From NCBI GenBank assembly GCA_038254525.1, contig JBBSGC010000009.1, positions 1-30,248 of the forward strand: DNA of 30,248 bases, written 5' to 3'. Below the pieces are notes generated by a model. That model had not been told where the DNA came from and ran no database searches. It saw only the letters and a program-made list of their open reading frames with translations. The position numbers and the translations under genes were made by a program. Below, piece after piece: positions 6,067 to 13,591 of the stretch (position 1 is the first letter of the stretch; every line of letters starts with the position of its first letter). The stretch comes from JBBSGC01 sp038254525. GTDB taxonomy: Bacteria; Actinomycetota; Actinomycetes; Propionibacteriales; Nocardioidaceae.

Positions 6067-8178
6067 TTACGAGTCGACGGCCGCTTCGGCGTCGAGTCGG
6101 GCCAGCGCGGACCGTACGACGCCCGGGTCGGTGGTCGGCCACATCGGCGGCAACGAGGCCGCGAGAAACGAGCCGTACCGCGCTGTCACCAGTCGCGGAT
6201 CGAGGATGGCGACCACCCCGCGGTCGGTGCCGCGCCGGATGAGCCGCCCGCTTCCCTGCGCGAGCAGCAGTGCCGCGTGCGTCGCGGCGACGGTCATGAA
6301 GCCGTTGCCGCCGGCGCGTTCGACGGCCCGCTGGCGGGCACTCATCAGTGGGTCGTCGGGTCGGGGGAAGGGGATCCGGTCGATCAGCACGAGCTGGCAG
6401 GTCACCCCGGGCAGGTCGACACCCTGCCACAGGCTGAGCGTGCCGAACAGGCAGGTGGTCGGGTTCGCCACGAAGCGCCGGGCCAGCTCGGGCAGCTGGG
6501 CCTCTCCCTGACACCACACCGGGATCGTCGGCGCCCGCTCGCGCAGCGCCGCGGTGGCGGCCTCGGCGGCGCGACGGGAGCTGAACAAGCCGAGCGTTCG
6601 GCCCCCGGCCGCCTGCACCAGCTCGGCGATCTCGGTCAGCGCCGGCTCGCCGAGGCCGTCGCGGCCCGGCGGCGGCAGGTGCCGGGCGACGTAGAGGATC
6701 GCCTGGCGTGCGTAGTCGAAAGGTGATCCGACGTCGACGCCCCGCCACGGCACCGGCTCGGCCGGGCCGGGTTCGGCTGCCGGCGCTCCGACATCGACCC
6801 CCTCCGCGCCGGCGACCCGCTCGTCAGGTCGCAGTCCGAGACCGCAGGCCAACGGGGCGAAGTCGCCGCCGAGCTTGAGGGTGGCGCTGGTCAGCACCAC
6901 GGTCTTGGTGCTGAACAACCGGCTACGCAGGGTCGCCGACACGTCGAGCGGTGCGACACGCAGCTCGTTGCCGCCGCGGGAGGTGTCGCGCTCGGCGATC
7001 CACAGCACGTCGGAGCTGGCGCGCGCGGCCATCCGCTCCGCGATCTTGCGGACCTCATCGGTGAGCCCCTTGGCCTGCTGCCGGACCGGGTCGGGCGCGG
7101 CGTCGGCGTCCTTGGGCAGCGCGGACCAGCACGCGCGGGCAGCGTCGCGGACCAGTGCCAGCGCGTCAGTCAGCTGCTCGGGCGTCGAGTCGACCCGCCC
7201 CGCGGGGACGGCCGCAATGGCGTCGCGGAGCGCGTCCGCGGCATCCTCGAGCGCGTCGGCCTCGCCCTCGTGGAGCAACGGCCGGCACCGTCTGGCGGCC
7301 CGCTCGACCGCAGCCGGGCTCAGCTCACTGGTTGCCGCCTGGGTGACTCGGGCGGTCAGCTCGTGCCCCTCGTCGACGATCACGGCGTCGTAGTCGGGAA
7401 TCATCGGTACGCCGTCGATCGCGTCGATCGCCAGCAGCGCATGGTTGGTGACGACGATCCGGGCGCCCATCGCCTGCTCGCGGGCGGTCTCGGCGAAGCA
7501 CTCGCTCGCATAGGGGCAACGCTGGGCACCGAGGCACTCCCGGGCGTGCACCGACACCTGCTGCCAGGCGCGTTCGGTATGCGGTGGAGCGGAGTCGCGG
7601 TCACCGCGGCCGCCGGTCGCCAGCTCCTCGCCGGCCCAGGTCCGTAGGGCGAGCACCTCGCTGGCGAGCGGCCCCAGCTGCACCTCGACCAGATGGCCCT
7701 GGTCGTCGGGCGCCCCCTCACGAACCCGGTGCAGGCATGCGTAGTTGGACCGGCCCTTCAGCACCGCCGCGCGTGGGCGCGTCCCGAGGACGTGCTCGGC
7801 GGCGTCGAGAAGGGCGGGGATGTCCCGCTCGACGAGCTGGTGCTGCAACGCCAGCGTCGCCGTGGCGACAACTACCCGACGATCGTGGAGCAGGCTCGGG
7901 ACGAGGTAGCCCAGTGACTTACCCGTGCCGGTTCCCGCCTGGAGGAGCAGGTGTTCACCGCCGGCGAGAGCGTGCGCCACGGCCTCGGCCATCTCGATCT
8001 GGCCGGGGCGCTCGTCGCCGTGCAGCGCCGCCACGGCAGCCGCCAGCACCTCGCGTACGGTCGGTGCCGGCTGGTCGACGGCCACCAGCGGCGGCAGCTG
8101 CGTGGTCGGCTCGGCGAGCGGCTCGGCGTCGGCGGCGGCCGACAGATCGATGTCGGTCGACGGCTGCGGGAGGCTCAC
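6067..8178 (-). CDS. dinG: ATP-dependent DNA helicase, DinG/XPD-like superfamily 2
   Basis: The 703-residue protein has Walker A GTGTGKS (82-88), a DEGH Walker B box (269-272), and the C-terminal helicase motif with GSGRLIRRGTDRGVVAILDPR. Four cysteines between motifs I and II (Cys148, Cys215, Cys221, Cys227) are spaced as in the 4Fe-4S clamp of XPD, DinG and YoaA helicases. These unwind DNA 5' to 3' and help remove R-loops and unusual structures. The start is GTG 8178 without a clear Shine-Dalgarno. It is convergent with lexA and no SOS box was found upstream, so damage induction is not supported here. Confidence 0.92.
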   Translation of the reverse strand: MSLPQPSTDIDLSAAADAEPLAEPTTQLPPLVAVDQPAPTVREVLAAAVAALHGDERPGQIEMAEAVAHALAGGEHLLLQAGTGTGKSLGYLVPSLLHDRRVVVATATLALQHQLVERDIPALLDAAEHVLGTRPRAAVLKGRSNYACLHRVREGAPDDQGHLVEVQLGPLASEVLALRTWAGEELATGGRGDRDSAPPHTERAWQQVSVHARECLGAQRCPYASECFAETAREQAMGARIVVTNHALLAIDAIDGVPMIPDYDAVIVDEGHELTARVTQAATSELSPAAVERAARRCRPLLHEGEADALEDAADALRDAIAAVPAGRVDSTPEQLTDALALVRDAARACWSALPKDADAAPDPVRQQAKGLTDEVRKIAERMAARASSDVLWIAERDTSRGGNELRVAPLDVSATLRSRLFSTKTVVLTSATLKLGGDFAPLACGLGLRPDERVAGAEGVDVGAPAAEPGPAEPVPWRGVDVGSPFDYARQAILYVARHLPPPGRDGLGEPALTEIAELVQAAGGRTLGLFSSRRAAEAATAALRERAPTIPVWCQGEAQLPELARRFVANPTTCLFGTLSLWQGVDLPGVTCQLVLIDRIPFPRPDDPLMSARQRAVERAGGNGFMTVAATHAALLLAQGSGRLIRRGTDRGVVAILDPRLVTARYGSFLAASLPPMWPTTDPGVVRSALARLDAEAAVDS

Positions 8179-8320
8179 TCGCAGAGGTTAGCGGCGCCCA
8201 GCGCGTTCAGCTGCGTCCGTCCACAGCGCAGCCGGCCGGGTGCGGCCCGGCCTGGCGACGGCCGGCGACGGCGCGGCCTGGCGATGACGCCGAGCCGACG
8301 GGGTAGCGGCCCCACGATGG

Positions 8321-8383
8321 CGCCGAAAGACTGGAAACCACGCACCGCGGCTGCTTCCGGTGGTGGCGAACCCGTCACTCGGC
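8321..8383. repeat. Dispersed palindromic repeat, copy 2
   Basis: The left arm CGCCGAAAGACTGGAAACCA and right arm ending CGAACCCGTCACTCGGCG are imperfect inverted repeats matching copies 3-5. It lies in the 294-bp gap between dinG and hflX. A further isolated half-arm-like piece (CAATGACTGGAA) occurs about 45 bases to the right. The rest of the gap (8179-8472) shows no gene. Confidence 0.8.
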
Positions 8384-8472
8384 GGGGATGCGGTCTGCGC
8401 CCCGCGGCAGCGCGGCTCCCAATGACTGGAAGTTCACCGGCACCCCCTAGAAAGGTCCGGTCCCCCGGCAGG

Positions 8473-9963
8473 TCAGGCCGGCGCCACCGCATAGGCGCTG
8501 AGCAGCCCGGCCAGCGCAGGGTTGACCCGGGCCACGACGTGGGTGCCGTCGGCGGTGTGCTCGAGCGACTCCAGCTCGCCGGTCTCGTGGATCGAGTTCA
8601 GCAGGTCGCCTCGGGCGTACGGCAGCAGCACCTCGACCCGGGCCTGCGGGCGCGGCAGGTCAGCCTCGAGCGCCGCGAGCACCGCGTCGATGCCCTCGCC
8701 GGTACGCGCGGAGCAGACCACCGCGTGCGGTTCGCGGGCCAGCAGCCGGGCCAGCACCATCGGGTCGGCGGCATCGGACTTGTTGATCACCATGAGCTCG
8801 GGCACCCGGTCGGCGCCGATCTCGGCGAAGACCTCCCGTACCGCGGCCAGCTGACCCTCGGGGTCGGGGTGCGACCCGTCCACGACGTGCAGGACGAGGT
8901 CGGAGTCGGACACCTCCTCGAGCGTGGAGCGGAACGCCTCGACCAGCTGGTGCGGCAGGTGCCGGACGAAGCCGACCGTGTCGGAGAGCGTGTAGACCCG
9001 GCCGTCGGAGGCCGTGGCGCGCCGCGTGGTCGGGTCGAGCGTCGCGAACAGGGCGTTCTCCACCAGCACCCCGGCGCCGGTCAGCCGGTTGAGCAGGCTG
9101 GACTTGCCGGCGTTGGTGTAGCCGGCGATTGACACCGACGGGACCGACCGGCGACGCCGCTCCGTCTTCTTGGTGTCGCGGGTGACGCGCATCGTGTCCA
9201 GGTCGCGACGCAGCTTGGCGATCTTGGTGTTGATCCGCCGCCGGTCGGTCTCGATCTTGGTCTCGCCAGGACCACGTCCGCCGATGCCGCCTCCCTGCAT
9301 GCCCACGCGCCCACCGGCCTGACGGGACAGGCTGCCACCCCAGCCGCGCAACCGTTGCTTCATGTACTGCAGCTGGGCCAGCTCCACCTGCGCCTTGCCC
9401 TCCTTCGACTTCGCGTGCTGGGCGAAGATGTCGAGGATCAGCGCGGTGCGGTCGACCACCTTGACGTTGACCCGGTCCTCGAGGTTGCGCAGCTGGCTGG
9501 GCGCGAGCTCGCCGTCGCAGATCACCGTGTCGGCGCCGCTCGCCTGCACCGCCTCGCGCAGGTCGTCGACCTTGCCGCGGCCGATGAAGGTCGCCGGGTC
9601 GGGGCTCTTGCGGCGCTGCATGAGCGCTTCGAGCACCAGCGAGCCGGCGGTCTCGGCGAGCAGCTTCAGCTCGGTCAGCGAGTTCTCGGCGTCCTCGACG
9701 GACCCGCCACCCCAGACACCGACAAGCACCACCCGCTCGAGCCGCAGCTGCCGGTACTCGACCTCCGAGACGTCCTGCAGCTCGGTCGACAGGCCCGCCA
9801 CTCGGCGCAGGGAGTTGCGGTCGGCGAGATCCATCTCTCCGGTGTCCGGCCGTGCCGCTTCGGGCTGGTCCGGGGCGTACGCGTCGTCGAGCTCGATCGT
9901 GGAGTCACCGACCGACAGCGCTCGCTCGTCGTCGTGGTCACTGAAGGAAGCTGTCATCGTCAC
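8473..9963 (-). CDS. hflX: GTPase HflX, ribosome-splitting factor
   Basis: The 496-residue protein has the HflX N-terminal domain (about 70-200, containing ATFIGRGKVDDLREA and VVDRTALILDIFAQHA), the glycine-rich linker GGRVGMQGGGIGGRGPGETK, and a TRAFAC GTPase domain: G1 GYTNAGKS (281-288), G3 DTVGF (328-332), G4 NKSD (394-397). HflX binds stalled or hibernating 70S ribosomes and splits them under stress. The listed start is GTG 9963; ATG 9957, two codons later, has AGGTG directly upstream and may be the true start. An N-terminal acidic extension of about 60 residues is usual in actinobacteria. dapF follows the same direction but is about 100 bp upstream. Confidence 0.95.
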   Translation of the reverse strand: MTMTASFSDHDDERALSVGDSTIELDDAYAPDQPEAARPDTGEMDLADRNSLRRVAGLSTELQDVSEVEYRQLRLERVVLVGVWGGGSVEDAENSLTELKLLAETAGSLVLEALMQRRKSPDPATFIGRGKVDDLREAVQASGADTVICDGELAPSQLRNLEDRVNVKVVDRTALILDIFAQHAKSKEGKAQVELAQLQYMKQRLRGWGGSLSRQAGGRVGMQGGGIGGRGPGETKIETDRRRINTKIAKLRRDLDTMRVTRDTKKTERRRRSVPSVSIAGYTNAGKSSLLNRLTGAGVLVENALFATLDPTTRRATASDGRVYTLSDTVGFVRHLPHQLVEAFRSTLEEVSDSDLVLHVVDGSHPDPEGQLAAVREVFAEIGADRVPELMVINKSDAADPMVLARLLAREPHAVVCSARTGEGIDAVLAALEADLPRPQARVEVLLPYARGDLLNSIHETGELESLEHTADGTHVVARVNPALAGLLSAYAVAPA

Positions 9964-10063
9964 CTGTCAACGTCGGTGCAGCCGGTCCGATTCCGGCGCC
10001 TGCCTCAGCCTGGCACGGATCGCGGATCGGCTCATCCGAGTTGTCCGCAGGGGCGGCGGAAGC

Positions 10064-10903
10064 TCAGCCGAGGAGGTAGCGGCCTTCGGCGACCAGCACC
10101 GCCGGACCCGCCAGATCGGCGCCTCCGTCGGCGCGCAGCGTCACGGTCAGCTTGCCCCCCGGCGGCCGAACGTCGAGCCGAGCCGGGCGTACGGCGTCGT
10201 CGGCGGCCACCAACGCAACCGCGCACGCACCGGTGCCGCAGGACTTCGTCTCGCCGGCTCCCCGCTCGAAGACGCGCATCGCGACGGCGTGCTCCCCGGT
10301 ACGCACGGCGAACTCCACGTTGACGCCGGCGGGAAAGAGGGCATCGTCGTAGGTTGGCGCGCTCAGCAGCGGGCCAACCTCGTCGAGAGAGTCGACGAAG
10401 GCCACGGCGTGCGGATTTCCGGCATCCACCCGCTGCGCCGGCCAGGTGCGGCCGCCGGCGCCGACGGTGCACTCGCCGAGCTTGCGGACCCGCCCCATGT
10501 CGACGCTGAGCCGATCGTCCTCGCACCATCTGACGGTCTTGGTCCCGTCACGGGTGCCGATGCGCAGCGGCGTCGAAGCGTCGACCAGCCCCTCGCGCTC
10601 CAGGTAGCGCACGAACACGCGGACGCCGTTGCCGCACATCTCGCTCCGGCTGCCGTCGGCGTTGCGGTGGTCCATGAACCATTCCGCGCCGTCGCGGCGG
10701 GCCTGCTGCGCTGCTGGGTCTGCGCAATCTGCCGAGCGCACCACGCGAAGCACGCCGTCGGCCCCGATGCCGCGCCGACGGTGACACAGGTCGCGAGCCA
10801 GGCCCGAGCTCAGCTCACCGTGCACCGACCCCTCGTGGTCGGGCAGCAGCACGAAGTCGTTCTGCGTGCCGTGACCCTTCAGCCAGCGAAACGGCGTCGT
10901 CAT
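10064..10903 (-). CDS. dapF: Diaminopimelate epimerase
   Basis: The 279-residue protein converts LL- to meso-diaminopimelate, the precursor of lysine and of the peptidoglycan cross-linking residue. The two catalytic cysteines are visible in their signatures: Cys90 in MCGNGVR and Cys222 in ETKSCGTGA. The N-terminus FRWLKGHGTQNDFVLLPD is the family start. The length is normal. ATG 10903 overlaps the miaA stop by 4 bp (ATGA), so the two genes are translationally coupled, a pairing conserved across actinobacteria. The open frame upstream of this ATG lies inside miaA and is not used. Confidence 0.96.
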   Translation of the reverse strand: MTTPFRWLKGHGTQNDFVLLPDHEGSVHGELSSGLARDLCHRRRGIGADGVLRVVRSADCADPAAQQARRDGAEWFMDHRNADGSRSEMCGNGVRVFVRYLEREGLVDASTPLRIGTRDGTKTVRWCEDDRLSVDMGRVRKLGECTVGAGGRTWPAQRVDAGNPHAVAFVDSLDEVGPLLSAPTYDDALFPAGVNVEFAVRTGEHAVAMRVFERGAGETKSCGTGACAVALVAADDAVRPARLDVRPPGGKLTVTLRADGGADLAGPAVLVAEGRYLLG

Positions 10904-11811
10904 GTCGAGGAGCGTACGGCGGCAGCAGCGCACTCGAGGAGGTCCGGCGCGTTGTGCGCCAGCCAGCGGATCCGGTCGTCCCTGCGCAGCCACGCCGCCT
11001 GCCGCCGCGCGAACTGCCGGGTACGTCGCACGGTCTCCTCGCGCGCCTGCGACTGGGTGCACTCCCCCGCCAGGTACGCCAGCACCTGCCCGTAGCCGAG
11101 CGCCCGGCTGGCCGTGCGTCCGCTGCGCAGACCGCGCGCCTCGAGCCGGCGGACCTCCTCGACCAGCCCGTCGGCCCACATCCGCTCCACCCGGGCTGTG
11201 ATGCGTGCGTCCAGCTCGGCCCTCGGCACGTCGATCCCGACCTGGACCGCCCGGTCGAAGGCGTACGTGTGGGACGGGAGGCTGGCGGTGAACGGTCGTC
11301 CGGTGATCTCGATGACCTCGAGCGCCCGCACGATGCGCCGGCCGTTGGTTGGCGGGATCGCCGCGGCCGCGGCCGGATCACGCTGCGCAAGCCGCTCGTG
11401 CAACACCGTCGCGCCTCGGTCCGCCAGCTCGGTTTCCAGGGTCGCGCGTATGCCCGGGTCGGTGCCCGGGAAGTCGAAGCGATCCAGCACCGCGCGGTTG
11501 TAGAGCGGTGATCCGCCGGTGAGAATGGGGACCTGATGGCGTTGGTGGCAGTCGCCGATGACCGCCCGGGCGGCGCTCTGGTAGGCAGCCACCGAGGCAG
11601 ATTCGGTCACCTCGAGAACATCCAGCAGGTGGTGCGGCACGCCTCTGCGCTCATCGAGCGGCAGCTTCGCGGTGCCGATGTCCATGCCTCGATAGAGCTG
11701 CATGGAGTCGGCGTTGACGACCTCGCCGCCCAAGCGCTCGGCGAGCGCGACCGCCAGGTCGGACTTCCCGGCCGCCGTCGCCCCGACGACGGCTACAACG
11801 ACCAGCGGCAT
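10900..11811 (-). CDS. miaA: tRNA dimethylallyltransferase
   Basis: The 303-residue protein transfers the dimethylallyl group to N6 of A37 in tRNAs reading UNN codons, the first step before MiaB thiomethylation. It has P-loop GATAAGKS (10-17), the DSMQLYRGMDIGTAK segment and the PTNGRRIVRALEVIE motif that contacts tRNA. The common GGSGLY element reads GGSPLY here, a single substitution at a usually conserved Gly. The start is ATG 11811, where the P-loop is correctly placed near the N-terminus; the frame is open upstream but only through the antisense of another gene. It overlaps dapF by 4 bp and diverges from the antitoxin-like gene across 51 bp. Confidence 0.95.
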   Translation of the reverse strand: MPLVVVAVVGATAAGKSDLAVALAERLGGEVVNADSMQLYRGMDIGTAKLPLDERRGVPHHLLDVLEVTESASVAAYQSAARAVIGDCHQRHQVPILTGGSPLYNRAVLDRFDFPGTDPGIRATLETELADRGATVLHERLAQRDPAAAAAIPPTNGRRIVRALEVIEITGRPFTASLPSHTYAFDRAVQVGIDVPRAELDARITARVERMWADGLVEEVRRLEARGLRSGRTASRALGYGQVLAYLAGECTQSQAREETVRRTRQFARRQAAWLRRDDRIRWLAHNAPDLLECAAAAVRSST

Positions 11812-11862
11812 GCGCGGTAGTTTGGCAGTGCCGCATCCACCGACGTCCCTACGGAGGACCCG

Positions 11863-12288
11863 ATGTCGTTCGTCGACAGGCTCAAGGACAGCGCCGTTAC
11901 GCTTCGCAAAGAGGCTGGCAAGACTCTGGACCAGCACGGGGACAAGATCGCCGGCGGTCTGGAGAAGGCAGGCTCGGTCGCCAGCCGCGCCACCAAGGGC
12001 AAGTACGACACCCACATCAGCAAGGGAGTCGGGCTGGCCAAGGACGGCGTCGGCAAGGCCAAGGAGGAGCTGGCCAAGCGCAACGCGTCGCTCCCGCCCG
12101 AGTCCCCGGTCGACACCACGCCGCCGGTGCGGCCGGTGCAGCCCGGCGACCCGACGGTCGACGTCGCGCCGGCCACCGACACCACGCCCCCCGCGAACAC
12201 CGTGCCGCCCGCCGACGTGCCGCCCGCCGACGTGCCGCCGCCGGTCGACACCATTCCCCCGGTGCGTCCGCCCGAGCCCGAGGTCTGA
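11863..12288 (+). CDS. MT0933-like (Rv0909-type) antitoxin-family protein with Pro-rich tail
   Basis: The first 75 residues of this 141-residue protein (MSFVDRLKDSAVTLRKEAGK to KGKYDTHISKGVGLAKDGVGKAKEEL) fit the MT0933-like antitoxin family: a short lysine-rich amphipathic helical protein with a GKY-x4-x-KG motif. The remainder (about 79-141) is a proline-, valine- and aspartate-rich low-complexity tail with repeats such as PPADVPPADVPP. The start ATG follows ACGGAGGACCCG. No toxin gene lies beside it, so an antitoxin role is not supported by context; many such proteins are solitary and of unknown function. It is divergent from miaA. Confidence 0.6.
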   Translation: MSFVDRLKDSAVTLRKEAGKTLDQHGDKIAGGLEKAGSVASRATKGKYDTHISKGVGLAKDGVGKAKEELAKRNASLPPESPVDTTPPVRPVQPGDPTVDVAPATDTTPPANTVPPADVPPADVPPPVDTIPPVRPPEPEV

Positions 12289-12342
12289 GCCGCCGGCACC
12301 CGCCCCCGGGCCTGTACTTGCTTCCGCGCGCGGTCCTCGCTC

Positions 12343-12406
12343 GTCGAAAGACTGGTAGATGCGCACGCGCGTCGGCTCGGGTGGTGCGAAACCCGTCATT
12401 CGGCGG
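12343..12406. repeat. Dispersed palindromic repeat, copy 3
   Basis: The left arm GTCGAAAGACTGGTAGATGC and right arm ending GCGAAACCCGTCATTCGGCG form an imperfect palindrome. It lies 54 bases after the antitoxin-like gene and about 125 bases before the DUF559 pseudogene. With copy 4 it brackets that gene. Confidence 0.8.
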
Positions 12407-12531
12407 CGGTGGCGGCTCGCTCCGCGAGGCGCGGCTGGCTCCGGGACCCGGCTACACAGCCCGGCTGTCGGCGGCAGGGCGCTGTGGACAACGACAACCG
12501 GTCGGCGCTGGCAGCGGACATGCTGAGGTGC

Positions 12532-13464
12532 ATGCCGACTCCCAGCCGAGTGCCCTCCCAGCTGCGCGAGCGGCCGTTCACGGTCAGCCAAGCGCTCGAG
12601 CTCGGCGTCTCACCGCGTGTTCTGGATGGCCGCCGGTTCCGATGACCGTTTCGTGGAGTACGGGCGTGGCACGAGCTGCCGGACGACCCAAGCGGGCGCT
12701 TCGATGCCGCGCGCCTCGTGCTGCCGCCCTCGGCCATCGCCGGGCACCTCACCGCGGCGAAGCTGTGGGGGCTGCCGGTCCCAGACGACCCTTCGACCTC
12801 CGTCTGGGTGCCGTGGTCATGTGGTGGCATCGGCGTCGAAGGAGTCACCGTGCACCGCTGGTGCGAGAGGCCGGCGGCGACGCAGCTCAAGGGGCAACCC
12901 GTCACCACGGCGGCCAGGACCTTCGCCGACTGCGCGGGACTGCTGGGCTTGGTGGATCTCGTCACGCTCGGGGATGCTGCTGTACGTCAGGGACTGACCT
13001 CGCCAGATCGGCTGCGCGTGGCCACCGGGATGACCACGCGCCGCCACATCCGAGCCGCCAGAGAGGCGGCCGACCTGGTCCGGCCTGGCGTCGACTCGGC
13101 CCCGGAGACCCGCACGCGCCTGCTGCTCGTGCTCGCAGGGTTGCCGGAGCCGGAGGTAGGACGCGACGTACATCTACCCGACGGTGGCTGGCTTGCGCGG
13201 CCGGACCTCTCGTACCCCGCCTGTCGCATCGCCATCGAGTACGACGGGCGCCACCACGCCGACGATCCGCGGCAGTGGCGCCGCGACATCTTCCGTCGGG
13301 AGAATCTGGCCGCTGCCGAGTGGTTGGTGATCCAGGTGACGGCCTACGACCTGCACGTCCGACCGCTGACCGTCATCAGTCGGGTGCTGGCTGCACTGCA
13401 CCGGCGGGGCCATCCGCGGGCTCCGCTCCAACCAACCTGGGCCTGGCAACCACACTTCAGCTGA
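12532..13464 (+). pseudogene. DUF559 (Vsr-like) endonuclease-domain protein, interrupted by one in-frame TGA
   Basis: The same frame runs from ATG 12532 to the stop at 13464, about 310 codons, broken only by TGA at 12643-12645 (codon 38). Before it lies an N-terminal helix-turn-helix (FTVSQALELGVSPRVLDGRRFR); after it, without frameshift, comes PFRGVRAWHELPDDPSGRFD and the middle domain. The C-terminal DUF559 domain has RPDLSYPACRIAIEYDGRHH with the PD-(D/E)XK-like catalytic residues Asp, Glu and Asp. The residue at the stop is usually Arg or Trp in such proteins, so CGA or TGG to TGA is the simplest change. A downstream restart is possible but would lose the DNA-binding part. The intact nuclease region suggests the mutation is recent. 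GAGG precedes the ATG. Confidence 0.8.
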
Positions 13465-13483
13465 CCCCGCGGGCGGCGAGCCA

Positions 13484-13549
13484 GCGTCGAGCGACGAGAA
13501 ATCACGCACGCCGGATGCGATCCGTGCGTGGTTTCCCGTCTTTCGGCGG
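13484..13549. repeat. Dispersed palindromic repeat, copy 4 (best preserved)
   Basis: The right arm CGTGCGTGGTTTCCCGTCTT continues TCGGCG. The left arm GCGTCGAGCGACGAGAAATC continues ACGCACG. This copy has the strongest pairing around the CACGCACG core. It lies between the convergent DUF559 pseudogene and miaB, where it could also act as a terminator. Confidence 0.85.
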
Positions 13550-13591
13550 ATGCAGGGGGCCGGCCGAGCTAGGCGCGGACCGAGGCGGCGA

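Noticed and set aside
10904..11179. N-terminal extension of DapF upstream of ATG 10903
   Set aside because: This stretch lies within miaA in another frame and lacks family similarity; the ATGA overlap marks the true start.
12483..12491. TTGTCCACA on the minus strand, an exact actinobacterial DnaA box
   Set aside because: A single box with no neighbours, no dnaA or dnaN and no AT-rich stretch; not an origin.
12643..12645. In-frame TGA as a selenocysteine codon in the DUF559 protein
   Set aside because: The family position is not a Cys or redox site and no obvious adjacent stem-loop of SECIS type was seen; a nonsense mutation or error is simpler.
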